DNA from: Zhengitettix transpicula
Lineage: Eukaryota > Arthropoda > Insecta > Orthoptera > Tetrigidae
DNA: 64,000 nucleotides
NCBI GenBank assembly: GCA_037074705.1
Contig: CM073593.1
Coordinates: 10,669,001 to 10,733,000, forward strand
Reading direction: 5' to 3'
In this document: positions 1 to 10,570 of the stretch, piece after piece
Position numbering within the stretch: the stretch's first letter is position 1
Layout of the letters: every line of letters starts with the position of its first letter
Notes under the pieces: model-generated
What the model saw: the letters and a program-made list of their open reading frames with translations, nothing else
Databases searched by the model: none
Told to the model about the DNA's origin: nothing
Position numbers and translations under genes: made by a program

Positions 1-424
1 CTTGTAACAACGCCTGCATTTGAACTAAGGTACTGTTACTTCACGAAAAATTTTAAAAAATATACTTAATCGAACATTTGATCATTTTGTGTATAATTTG
101 TGACTATAAAACGGAAGGTGAAATTGTCTTAACTTTGTGAATATATTAGAGCGAAGGGTATTGTGATGTGGCTTTAACCTAACTTGTTTCTTGCACCCTG
201 CCTCTCTCTTTTTGTTTTTCTTCTTATCTTGTTTTTCTTCAATGGAGTAATTATCTACATCTTTTTTCTGATCTTGTAGTCGATCTTTCACGTTATCTCT
301 TTCTTTCTGTTTTTCTTGTTTTCTTTTTTACTTTTCTTTCCCCTTTTTCACTTTTATTTCTCAGCTACTTACTAGAAGACAATGGAATACCAAAATAATC
401 TAAATAATAAGTTATTGTGATTAG
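1..424. other. AT-rich flank, no gene recognised
   Basis: This stretch holds pyrimidine-rich runs around 190-360 (TTTTTCTT-type) and no convincing coding sequence. The short minus-strand reading frame at 82-291 is lysine-rich because it reads the complement of the T-rich tract, so I treat it as chance. Confidence 0.5.
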
Positions 425-820
425 TAAAAACAATTTATGACCTTATACTTTTTTATATCATGTCGATTCGTTTATAAAATTAATTCTAACGAACTTAATT
501 GTGAAAAATCCTATATTGGTCAGACCAAACGAGCCTTACGAACAAGACTGAAAGAGCATAGGAATAATTATAAAACGGCCAACCAAACCGTAGTAACAAA
601 CCATAGATTGGAGGAATCTCATTATTTTGGTTTGGATAATGTTGAGGTGTCGGATGTTGAACCAAATGTATATAAACGTAACCTTTCACATCAAAAGCAC
701 CATTTCGCACAACGATACACTTATGTTAAGCAATGTTTACAACTCCATATTTTTCTTAATTGTTTACTCCGTTTTCTTAATATAAATTGTTATTTGTAAG
801 TTGTTTTTCTGTAAATTTGT
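425..820 (+). pseudogene. Penelope-like element, GIY-YIG endonuclease remnant (family A)
   Basis: The reading frame at 437-799 carries the GIY-YIG nuclease signature of Penelope-like retroelements. It runs VYKI, then a spaced cysteine, then SYIGQTKRALRTRLKEH, and further on H-x-H and a VEPN-x-x-KR block that matches the glutamate and KR end of this domain. In intact elements the domain follows the reverse transcriptase and nicks the target. Here no RT precedes it, so the copy is 5'-truncated. The residues after about position 95 of the frame look like read-through. The 24 bases at 425-448 recur as a perfect inverted copy at 3036-3059, which suggests an inverted terminal structure typical of PLEs. 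The protein differs from the GIY-YIG at 2357-2767, so these are two PLE families. Confidence 0.8.
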
Positions 821-962
821 GTTTCTATTTATTTATTTATAAGTTACTTATCAATGTTACCGAGAGTCGCTGACCACGGGGTAACCCTCTGAGGTCACCG
901 GACTGTTATTACTAAAATCGCCAGATGTCAGGTCAAAACCAAAAAACTACAGCTTGTCATTC

Positions 963-1640
963 TGTAACGCGCGTGTTTTAATTTAATTTTGTTTTATTTT
1001 CGTAAATGTTTGCTGTAGTTTGGAGGATCCTTTTGTTTCCCAACTCGAGACTCCGACCTGTCGCGTCTCAGGTAGCCGTACGTGGCTATTTTAACCCCGA
1101 GATAGTGTACGTCGAGGAACGGTAAACCTTTGGTTCGGCCCATGGGAAAATCCCATGCGGCTAGGAACAACAAAAGCCCGGTGACGCTAAGGGCGTGAAA
1201 ACGTCCAGATCCGGAGTAGGAGGAGAGATTTTGGGACAGTTGGCGAACAGACGTGGCAAGAGTTGGAATAAGAACTCTGTGGAGAGTGGTTGGACTGACG
1301 TGGAAAGGGTTGGCAGAAAGAAGGGGCTAACGTTTGGTGATAAGATCCCGTAGGGTACAAGTGTATGCCGCAGAATATTTGCGAACGAGACGCTCCAGCG
1401 AGTTCCAGGATTCAAAAAGATAAAACTGGGACCTCCAACTACAGCGGACAACATGAAACAAGAATAGGCAGGACGTATATGGTGCGGGCAGCTAATCTCT
1501 GCAACGTAAAACCACAGGTGCCTGTGATAAGAGTTTTTCGTGCTATTTTAATAAAACTCATTTCAAATTTTTAATAGTCAATTTCTTTTATTTTGCTTTA
1601 ATATAATAAAATACCCAGCCCAAGAAAATAATTCATTACA
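963..1640 (+). mobile_element. Solo LTR, family II, with 4-bp target duplication ATTC
   Basis: The element starts TGTAACGCG and ends AATTCATTACA, giving TG...CA ends with a short inverted terminus. It is flanked by ATTC at 959-962 and ATTC at 1641-1644. It is clearly related to 20476-21357: both begin TGTAACGCGYG and share a 3' third with ACCACAGGTGCCTG, GATAAGAGTTTTTC and AAAACCCAGCCC-like blocks. This copy is about 200 bp shorter. No primer-binding site, gag or pol lies next to it, so it is read as the product of LTR-LTR recombination. Frames at 1161-1454 and 1365-1574 lie inside the LTR and are not genes. Confidence 0.8.
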
Positions 1641-1889
1641 ATTCAGTGTTACTTCAATCTTGTTATCGTCTCGTAAGTAGTGTGCCTCGGATCCACTTTC
1701 AAAACTGGGTAAATTTAATAGCTTATTTCGTTTTATTGAGTTAATTTGATAAGTTTATTGTTGTTTATTTAATTTTTTTGGTGTATACTTTAGTTTTTCT
1801 TTGTTTACTTTGTTCATTTATACTATAAATCTAATCAATTGTAAATACCTCCTCTGTAGGTCAATACCTGAAGAAGATACAAGCTACCA

Positions 1890-2985
1890 TAGCTGTGATG
1901 TTCGATTTATTGTGAACTTAACCATTCTGTTAATTTCCTTGATGTCACTGTATCCATTCGCAATACTTTCTTCTCACCAGTTGGTTCAGGAAACTTACAT
2001 ACTCTGGACGTGTTCTCAATTATCTTTCTGATCATCCTACTAACCAAAAGAGAGCTATGGTATACAATTTTGTAGACAGAGCTATATTACTTTATAACTC
2101 CCAGATCCATCAACACAACTTAAATAGTGTCCGAAACATTTTAATCTCCAATGAGTACCCTTTAAATTTTATTATTAAACACGTAAACAGCAGGTTGAAC
2201 AAAATCCAATATCCTAGTGTCACTCGTCCCAAAACCCCTCAAGCAAAATGTTTTCTCGTACTCCCTTATTACTAATTTCTACATCAGAAATTTATCCAAA
2301 TATTCAAATAATATCAAATATCCATCATTTACAGATCCACTAATACTCTTTCCCACTTGATTAAAAACCACAAGGACCCACTTGATACCTACATCAAACA
2401 TTTTGTTGTTTACAAAATCTTTTGCTCTAATTGTAATTCCTGTTATATAGGGCAAACAAAACGTTTCCTTAATACACATATCAAGGAACATGTGTCGAAT
2501 ATCAAACTTCCCATTGATAAACAATCTACAGTCTCCAAAAATATAATCAATTCAAAACATACATTTGATTGGCAAAATGCTAAGATTAAGACATTGACAC
2601 CAGGTACAATTCCAGACTCATTTCAGAGATTCTTCACATTAAATCTAACATCACAGCTATTAATGTACAAAACAGATACTATGAAACTCAATAATTGCTA
2701 TGATGCCTTATTGTTACGGCAAACCTTCTGTTTTCCCATTTTCGTTGCTCCCTTACTGTTACGCTAACCCTTCGGCTCTCCCATTGATGTTGCGTTTTCG
2801 TCGCTTCTGAGTTTTGTCAACTGACAAATGCAGTTTTGTCGCTCTAGGTTCTTCTTCGCACCTGACGAAAGGTGCAAGCTTCCCAGAAACGTTGTGTGGT
2901 ATTCATATTATCAGTTTTTGTGTGTGAATTGGCTATCTTTCTTATTCATTAATTTCAATCATACGTAATTTTTTTCATTTTAAGA
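1890..2985 (+). mobile_element. Penelope-like element (family B), RT C-terminus to 3' tail
   Basis: This stretch aligns by eye almost base for base with 22530-22985. It starts in the RT-to-linker region (coding for NFLDVTVSIHN-like and WFRKPTYSEHV-like peptides) and continues through the linker. It then runs into a GIY-YIG domain absent from the second copy: VVYKIFCSNCNSCYIGQTKR and a downstream KEHVSNIK at 2399-2510. The coding line is broken by frameshifts and stops, so no complete protein exists. After about 2770 comes the non-coding 3' tail with a hammerhead-like core at 2858-2899 and the terminal CTATCTTTCTTATT block. The element probably ends near 2985. The RT catalytic motif is absent because of 5' truncation. 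Confidence 0.82.
2858..2905 (+). ncRNA. Hammerhead-ribozyme-like core in PLE tail
   Basis: CTGACGA (2862-2868) fits the hammerhead CUGANGA box, and GAAAC (2886-2890) fits the second core box. It is followed by GTT and then GTGTGG. The six bases before CTGACGA (T-C-G-C-A-C side) can pair with the GTGTGG after the presumed cleavage point, forming stem I with G-U wobbles. Stem II is poor in this copy (GG/CC with mismatches), but the copy at 22936-22960 has a clean GGGA/TCCC helix. Terminal hammerheads are established in Penelope-like elements. Activity here is unproven and probably lost. Confidence 0.45.
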
Positions 2986-3060
2986 TACCAAAAGGTACCG
3001 AAACGTCGTCATAATATAAAAAATAAAAAGTGTCTGTATAAGGTCATAAATTGTTTTTAT
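2986..3060 (+). mobile_element. Second PLE-type tail with GAAACGTCGTC core
   Basis: A small hairpin (TACC/GGTA with an AAAA loop) is followed by CGAAACGTCGTC, the other common form of the PLE hammerhead end. The block finishes with the 24-nt sequence that is repeated inverted at 425-448. I read it as the 3' end of the family A element whose endonuclease lies at 437-799, with family B and a solo LTR lying between. The hairpin and core are seen directly; the pairing with the left end is an inference. Confidence 0.5.
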
Positions 3061-6000
3061 TAATTCAAAACAGACGTTAAATTAAAACTTTTATTGTGAT
3101 TAACATTTCCCGTAATTCTACGCAGTCTGCGGCCAGTAAAATCAAACGCATGGGCACCTTCAAAATAATATTGAATATAGACAACTGTAACACCTCGAAA
3201 CAATCAGAGTATCAAAACAATCTGTCTAATTGATGAATATATAAAATCAGTCGTTAACCTACAAGAACTGCCTTGAGCTTACAGTCTGAAAAGGTACAAA
3301 GTCATATTTAGAAATTGTCCAAATTCATTTGGATTTTAAAATAAAAATAATTTAGGGTGGATTCAAGCGATACGAAGCAAATAGTGGGGTTTTCCGGTAT
3401 GATGAAGAAGTGTGACGGTGAGTTTGCGTGACAGTAATGTAGTAGGTGCTTGCAGGGGCCGCTGGCAGTACATACACATTCCTGAGGCACACATACCGAC
3501 CAGTCGTCAGGGGACTTTAAACTATTCCCTGCATTCTACCCTTGTAATAGACGGGGGCAATTCTTGCTGGCTGTGAGGGAGACTCCCATTTGCTTTGGTA
3601 GCATTCCGCTGTAGCTTCACGGGTGCCGCTGGAATTGGACAGTAAATTTGGAAAGCTGCAGCGTTACACGAAATTTGTGCGAATTATGTGCTTAATTACA
3701 GGTAAATATACCTGCAAATAATCGGTTTCAACACGAAATTGTTTTTCAAGTATGAAATATTTCACTTCATGTGTCTTTATATGTATGAACACTGTTCATT
3801 CCACGTGTTCTGTATGTTTTAGAATAACATTTATGTTGCCAGAGCATAATATACAGTGCTGTGTGTAATCAGAATCAAGTCTAGTAGCGTATAGATGTAA
3901 GTTAGTTGTATGAACACGCAAATATTCACCATAAATGGGATCAATTAAAATGCAAAAAGAGAGAGATTAATGCTCAATTTCTTTGTTAATATTTTTTGTT
4001 CATACTTTAAAAATATAAAAGTGTTATTAAGACCAAATAGTCTTGATAAATATTTGAATATACCTTTTTAAAAAATTTTACAAGTTAGATCAGTTCTACT
4101 ATTCTGAATTTAATCAATGAATGAGAAATGTTCCTTATATCGTATGCCATATAAATTATCTATGCAGAAATGTAACTGTAATATAACCCACATGGGTTAA
4201 TTTTGACTGTTTATAATAAATATTTTGAAACTCTACAAGTTTTGTATATAAGAAACCGCGTGATAAAAGAGTAAAGGTCTGCGAAATGTAAAGCATAACT
4301 AATTCCAAGAAATGACTCAGAAGAGACTGAATTATCGTTAGTTTTAAGTCACTTAAAGGCACAATACACCTTAAAGTGACGTTTAAATGCATATATTATA
4401 ATAATGAGCATTGACCAAGGTGTGGGTACAACCTGCACCTCCGAGAATACAAAACTGGATCGTGACGTCACTCGTAAGATGTGGCTGCTTTCTTCCAAGC
4501 AGCTGTATCGTTAAATTGGCATTATTTTTATTAGTAAAACGTTAAAATCACGTAAATAATCAGTAAATATTGTAGTAAATTTCTTTACAATACAATACAT
4601 TATCATGTAGAGTACATAATAATAATATAGTGTTTTTAACCCATCATGTATTCCTTAGGGAGAAAATTGAATCTTAAAAACTCTGAAATTATGAAGTTAG
4701 ACAATTGAGTTTAATATAAATAGGTTCTCAACCATGCTTTCTAGTTGATATACCTGAAACAAAAAAAAATTGTATTAGTTGCATTATATTTTTTTGAAGA
4801 TAATTGTGCAAAAATATGAATTTTTCATCATTGGCATCACTTGTTAACAGTTCATAAAATTTGTTTTTTAAATGGAAACCTTTGTTGGGACTTTTAACAT
4901 TATTATGTGAAACCATTTGTAAATATTTCTATATACCTAGCTGTGCTTTTAACAGCACAACCCAGTGACGTTCGATGACGTCATCTACACTCTTTTATCG
5001 TCCCTCACGTACACCTACCATTACATTGTGACGTATAGCAATAGATATTCACGTTTCCTATGCCTTGGGATAACTCTTAAGAAAAATGTGATAAGTCTGA
5101 TCTTAAAAAGAAACATCAACCGTCAATTGTTGGGTGGTTTATAACACGCCACTGCAATTAGGAACACTATAAGACACATTCAGTTAGATCACGACTGAGA
5201 AATTTTGACCACTAATATAGCAATTTCTGAAAACTCAGTTACATTTACAACAATGTATATAAAGCTCTAATTCATATCACATTTTTAAATGACCCCCTAA
5301 AAAAACTCTAAAAATGTGTAAGAGGAAAGTCTTCCGATAAGAAAATTATATGCAGTTAAACTTCCCAATGTTTTATCCCTTTTTTTAAATAAATTCTGTA
5401 AATAAAATATGTCACTAGTTCAGCATAGATTGATATTTAAAATTTGCCTACAGCAATAATAATTTTACACATATATTTGTGTACATTAAAGCCAAACAAA
5501 ACAACCACTGTTTATAAACGGAGTGAGTTTGATATTTCATTAATGGCATCCATATCAGTATTTGAACACAAATTAAAAGTTGTTACATTATGAAAATATT
5601 GTTGGCTAATGTTTGTAGAGACCAAACAAGAAATTTGTTGTTTTATATCCTTTACGGTAAAAAATTAGTAATCGTAAAAATAATGTAAGTATATTTTTAT
5701 GCAACAGTTCGATAAAATGCAGAGATAATTAAAATGTAATCTGATAAGAACATAATATATCCGTTAATTCAGTTTAGTTTTGATTGAAAGTAGTTCTTCT
5801 TTTTTTGTGTTTGATTATTTTATGCCAGCTTCCAATTTCGCATATCATAATTACCATTAAAAATAATTAATTTCTGAATAAATATGAATGAAGCCAACCT
5901 ATTTAAATTCTTGCCAGTTAGTTTAAAATTATTTATTTTAACGAAAAACATGTGGAATGAGTGAATGAGTTTCGTATTTACAAAAATAAATAATTTAAAA

Positions 6001-6885
6001 TTCAGGAACTTGAGAATTATACGAATTAATTATAAAATAGTCTAGTTTTGTTAATGTTAAATAAATCTTATAGACACGCCGAAGACATCAAATTAAGAGA
6101 GTTAAATAAAAACGGGCGAGGAGCGTTGTCTCATTTCTCTTTTTAATGAAGCTGTAGGCGCATAACATCGCACCCAACTTTTTTATGAATCCAGAGATAA
6201 AGAGCATCTAATAATGAAATATTGATCTGCCAACGTTCCTCCACATAAGTTACCCCGAACATTTTTCGTCTCCGGAAATTGCCTAGATGGGAGGGGAAGG
6301 GGGGGACGATGATTTTTTATTTTTTTTGCAGTTTAACCAGTGGAGGCGTCAAAATCCTATTTTCACCAATATCTGAAAGAGATTGCCAAAAGTCTTAAGA
6401 CAACAATCTCTGAAGAATTCTTGATAGATGCTACCGAGCATAGGATAAAAGTAGACGTTTACTGAACCGAATATAGAGAAAAAATTAATTATTCTCCGCA
6501 GCACCTTTTTTTTTATTCGAAACGAAAAACAGTACATTGAACCTTATAATTTCATTTTTCAGAATAAAGGAGTGTAATATTTACTTCTACATAAGTTCTT
6601 GATTTTATTAACAACTCTAAAACTACATTTCCTTTGGTATAATTTAAAATTTATTCGCCTGAGACATGAAAGAAGTTGTCAGGTGAGTTTACAACTTAAT
6701 TACAATTTCATATTCCATTATTCGTATTAACTTTTCTCAGTCATTATTTCATGCTATACACTAAATTAATTTAAATAATTCAAAGATATATATAGAGAGA
6801 GCTTATATAAGCCTCAATCCATATGGTCATTGTTAAGTTAATTAAGATTTTACAATGTAAAAAAATGCATCTGATTGAATTTAAT
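3060..6885. other. Long stretch without recognised genes
   Basis: The sequence is AT-rich with many stops in all frames. Frames such as 3308-3490, 4156-4392, 4728-4916 and 6349-6537 (all minus) are 60-78 codons, have no recognisable motif and low-complexity composition, and are rejected as genes. No terminal repeats or target duplications were seen. Confidence 0.5.
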
Positions 6886-7141
6886 AATAAGAAAGATAGC
6901 GAAAGTCAGACAAAAGAAATGAAAATATAAATACCACACAACGTTTCTGGAAGCCTTAGTCCTTTCTCAGGTGCAGAAAAAATGCAAGAGCCTAGAACAA
7001 CACAACTACATTAGTCATCTGACAAAACTCAAAAGATTGCGTTTTTTGTGAACCTGAAGATAGGAAAAGGCTTTCAGAAACGTTGTGTGATATTTATGTT
7101 ATCAATTCTTTTGCTTGTACTTAGCTGTCTTTCTTATTATT
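6886..7141. mobile_element. Collapsed Penelope-like element made of two inverted tails
   Basis: The left arm (6886-6985) is the reverse complement of a PLE tail: read on the minus strand it gives GCACCTGAGAAAGG, then AGAAACGTTGTGTGG, then CTATCTTTCTTATT. The right arm (7050-7141) gives the same order on the plus strand, with CCTGAAGA, CAGAAACGTTGTGTGA and GCTGTCTTTCTTATT. Only about 60 bp of spacer separates them. Both arms carry the hammerhead-like core. PLEs are known to have inverted terminal pLTRs, so this looks like an insertion that kept only its ends. Confidence 0.7.
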
Positions 7142-7144
7142 TAT

Positions 7145-7260
7145 TGTTATGTGGATGTAAAAATGTCGACCGAATCGGGAATCGAACTCGGGACATCTTG
7201 CCAACGGGTCATATTCTCGGACCACTGACCTAATCCCTTCTTCAAACAGTTTTTCGTAAT
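7145..7260 (-). repeat. tRNA-like repeat fragment
   Basis: The plus strand holds GGGAATCGAACTCGGGACAT, whose complement is a tRNA B-box-like sequence (GTTCGATTCCC type). It is flanked by GGATGTAAAAATGTCGACCG, which resembles the start of the repeat units at 24762-25660 and 47150-47330. I take it as one dispersed copy of that family, not a functional tRNA. Confidence 0.5.
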
Positions 7261-7361
7261 TTTTCAGGTTAGAATGAATTATACTTACCGAGGAGCCGAG
7301 GTTATGCAGAAAGGTTAGCAGAGCACGTACGCATTTTGGTTACGTTTGGTGATACATATAC

Positions 7362-7830
7362 TGTAGAGATCAACAATTTGTAATGTACGTTATATTTAAA
7401 TTATTTCTTTAATATTATTGTCGGCGTAATTATTGAGGCCAGAGCATTGTTTGGGTCAAGAATGCAGAGACTGTAAAGGTTGCTACGCGATTATTGTCGG
7501 AAAAGCGTATGTATGACACTCAGAACTTTGCGGAAACAGTGAGAGTGATTTTGGAGCCTGACCTAAGTGGTCATCAGACTATGTTTTTGGAGCCTGACCG
7601 GTCTGGTCATGACTTGCGAGTCTAGTTTTTGAGACCAGCCGAGGATTCTCGCGACTACATAATTAGGAATTCTGCAAAGTCTGTCACATTTGGCAGTAAC
7701 TTACTTCTACAGCAAAACTGTGTGACAATAAGTAGGACAACGTAAAGTATGTGATAAGTTGTTAGAAAGGCGCCGGAATTTTGTAAAGTGAAACGATATT
7801 GCAACCAGTGTTATGGCCTGTTAATTACCC
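7362..7830 (+). mobile_element. 5' fragment of an LTR (TGTAGAGATC subfamily)
   Basis: The start TGTAGAGATCAACAATTTG matches the start of the LTR at 31665. Similarity continues through GAGGCCAGAGCATTG, ATTATTGTCGGAAAAGCG, CGCAGAACTTTGCGGAAAC-like and GGAGCCTGACC blocks. The resemblance fades near 7800 and no CA end could be placed, so the copy is truncated. A short internal duplication of GGAGCCTGACC occurs near 7553 and 7591. Confidence 0.55.
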
Positions 7831-8360
7831 GTGCCTCAGAGGGAACAAATTGAAAGAACTATGAGCCGGCAGAAATGGCATCTGCTGATTATTTCTGCAC
7901 GTGCGCCAGATCTGTCCTAAGATGCCGAGGGTACCATTTCTTTTTTTTTTCAAAAAGAGAAGTAAGGAACTTGAAATTAGGAAAGGATCGAGAGAGGGTG
8001 AAGTGCTTAGCCAAGGTTGGAGACCGGTGATCCACTTCAGGACAGCTGTTTGATAACAAACAATGGATCGCAATTTTTTTTGTTAAGTGCCTTCTTTCCT
8101 AAACATTTTACACAGAAGACGGAAAGTTCTGTTTCTGAATAAATAATGAAACCACCCACTTTACCCTGTTGAAAAAGAGACTTATTAAATTTTATGTCGG
8201 AGAAATTTTGTGTTGAATATTTGCAGACTATATCTGCTGGCTCCCAAACCATTTTTGTATTTTTCATTTATAGTATTAAATTTTTTGTGTATATCTATAA
8301 TCACTATAAGTGATTGTGTTACTTGTATAATTCTAAAAGAAACACCAAATTCCATTCATT

Positions 8361-8383
8361 ACTATATATATATATATATATAT
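8361..8383. repeat. (TA)n tract
   Basis: An alternating TA run abuts the 3' end of the minus-strand LTR that follows. The ATAT next to TG is taken as the target duplication. Confidence 0.9.
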
Positions 8384-9536
8384 TGTAATAAACAATTATA
8401 ACAATTAATTAATTTCTGATAAATTCAATTTGCCCCACGTTGTGGTAGCAATTAAATGGAATAACGAAAATAATAACCACTCAAATTTTAAACAAAAATA
8501 TATCATTTATTACCACACTTTTACAATTAATACAATTTTAATGAAATTTTATAAAATCAGAAAACAATTTTCTCATGAAATACATTTAAATAATCGTACT
8601 CGGTACCCTCAAGGTCTTTACTGGGTTGTTAAGGAAAACGGCACAATATGATACAATTACACAAATATAGTTACAATAAAATGAAAAATGAAATGAAACG
8701 AAATTAACGAAATAAATTAAATACACGAAAGTAACGAAATCTGACTTTATACCCTTTAATTACAATTTACAATTATAAATTCAGAAAATAGACTTACACG
8801 TTCTTGGGTCCACACACTCACTTCATATATGCTTAAAAGGCCCCCAGGCTGCACTCACACTGTTGACGGCGTCACCCTCACGACAAATTCGAACTCCTTT
8901 GATGGCAGTCAAACCTCCACGATGACAACTGTTGACGGCCGATGCGTCCGTTTCCAGTCCGCACAAAATGATAATGTCAAAATCTCTCTCTCTCGACGGT
9001 CTCCTGCTCCTGACTCTGACTCAGACTTGACTTCCTCTATAACTTGAATGTAACTCGACCAATATTAACACTCCAACACTCTCGACGACGACATCCTCTA
9101 TCTCTCCTCCACAATTCCACCAACACTGACGAGCATCCGTCCCTGCTGACGCTCTCTCTCCCCCCGACCAACACTAACTAACTTCACCCTTGTTTTCACA
9201 GTTTTTTGTCATTACAAGTTCAACAACAACAACATCTGTTACCGTCCATCTGCTGTGCGAGCCCCTCAACCAATTATATTAAACGTCTCCTTTTAATCTC
9301 ATTGCGTCGTCCATCTGTTACGATGTTTTTCTTAGGGTTCCGTCGGTCACACAATTATTTCTAAAAGCTGCCAAAATTGCACTAATTATCTGTCCTTCCA
9401 TCCGCTAACAGGTCACTTACCCATAATTTTATCATTACCTTTAATGTACACACCACTCAAGCGTCCCTAGTTTCAGTTTGTCAACAAATCTGACAAACAT
9501 TAAGGACAGACTTCATGTCCTTCTGAGCTGGTTATT

Positions 9537-9539
<3 letters not shown>
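8384..9539 (-). mobile_element. Solo LTR in (TA)n, minus strand
   Basis: Read on the minus strand the element runs TGTAATAACC... to ...GTTTATTACA, 1156 bp, with ATAT on both sides. It carries the family boxes in reverse: CCCCACGTTGTGG at about 8432 (3' box) and ACCCTCAAGGTCTTTACTGGG at about 8605 (the GGCCC...CCCTGAG box, degenerate). The frame at 8829-9047 lies inside it and is not a gene. No LTR partner in the same orientation lies within range, so it is scored as solo. Confidence 0.65.

Positions 9540-9582
<43 letters not shown>
9540..9582. repeat. (TA)n microsatellite
   Basis: About 40 bp of pure TA separates the minus-strand LTR from a mariner remnant. It probably once formed a single tract with 9776-9823. 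Confidence 0.95.
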
Positions 9583-9585
<3 letters not shown>

Positions 9586-9770
9586 GAGGGTTGTCTGAAA
9601 AGTTTCCGACCCAACAATGATAGAAGATATTTTTTTGATTTTTTTTTTCAACATAGTCTCCTTGTAACTCTACACACTTCTCCCAGCGATGCTCCCATTT
9701 CTGTAACCCGTCAAAAACGTACTCGGCGTTTTTCTCTGCAAAATAATTGTTGGAAACTTTTCAGACCAAC

Positions 9771-9775
<5 letters not shown>
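9583..9775 (-). mobile_element. Internally deleted mariner-family element inside (TA)n
   Basis: The ends are inverted repeats: the left reads GAGGGTTGTCTGAAAAGTTT and the right, complemented, GAGGTTGGTCTGAAAAGTTT. Both adjoin TA. On the minus strand between them is the C-terminus of a mariner transposase, with GLQKWEHRWEKCVELQGDYV seen directly. In this family the segment lies just before the stop codon and 3' terminal repeat. Everything upstream, including the DDD catalytic region, is deleted, leaving about 190 bp. TA is the normal mariner target, so landing in a TA tract is expected. Confidence 0.85.

Positions 9776-9823
<48 letters not shown>
9776..9823. repeat. (TA)n microsatellite
   Basis: About 48 bp of TA ends exactly at the TG of the next LTR. 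Confidence 0.95.
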
Positions 9824-9826
<3 letters not shown>

Positions 9827-10564
9827 AGTAATTAAAGGGAAATAATTAATTAAGGAACAAAATTTAAAGGACGAAACGTTATTTACAATAATAGGGCAAT
9901 AATGCTATGCTTTCTGGCATTGTAGAAGTTCTTTCGCTAGACGCTCAGTGCTCCAGTGTTCTCGAGAGTGTATGGGAGTAGTCAGTCGAGGAAGTACAAA
10001 AATATAGAAATTGTCTGGCTATATGGAACTTAACAGCTAAAATATTTAAAAAGTACGGTCTACAAGTTCCAGTCTGTGAGCAGATATTTACGTCGATCGA
10101 ACGCTAACTATTTTAGTTCTGAGTCTAATTTACATTCTCACGTTAGACCATTCTTAAATTATTGGGAGCCCAGTTTATTGAATCCAGCAAATAACTTTGG
10201 AGTGTGTTAGTAAGATTTGTTAAGAGGAACAGTAAAGCAAGCATTGCGAGTCATTTTGGCAAGCAAAATGTGTTGATTATTAGATTCAGTGTATAAAAAT
10301 GGTCTGTCTATAAAGTGTTAAGAATTGTGTGTGTGTGCACGAACCCATTTCCTTGAATACCAGAAACATTAAGTAAAATAAAATCTCACAAATTACTATC
10401 TGTAAAACCGTAAGTAAATGCTATTATCGTCAGAATTCCGGTGTCCGGATTCAGATTTTAGATTTCATATCTTACAAACTATTGTAAAATGCATTGTAGA
10501 TTGATTACCACAAAATTGCACTCCAACGTGGGGCTTTAACTGTCATTTATCAGGAATTACCACA
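9824..10564 (+). mobile_element. Solo LTR, internally deleted (copy B)
   Basis: It starts TGTAGTAATTAAAGGG and ends GGAATTACCACA, an 11-base imperfect inverted terminus. The beginning and the middle block (GGGAGCCCAG...ATCCAGCA, then TCTATAAAG at 10307, then CCTTGAATACCAG) match the LTR at 27928-28905. The GGCCC...CCCTGAG box is missing, which explains the shorter 741-bp length. The 3' CTCCAACGTGGGG box is present near 10521. Flanks are (TA)n on the left and ATATAT on the right. Confidence 0.7.
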
Positions 10565-10570
10565 ATATAT

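Noticed and set aside
9478..9828. 116-codon frame with YIYIYI repeats
   Set aside because: It reads through TA microsatellites and the mariner relic in the wrong strand.
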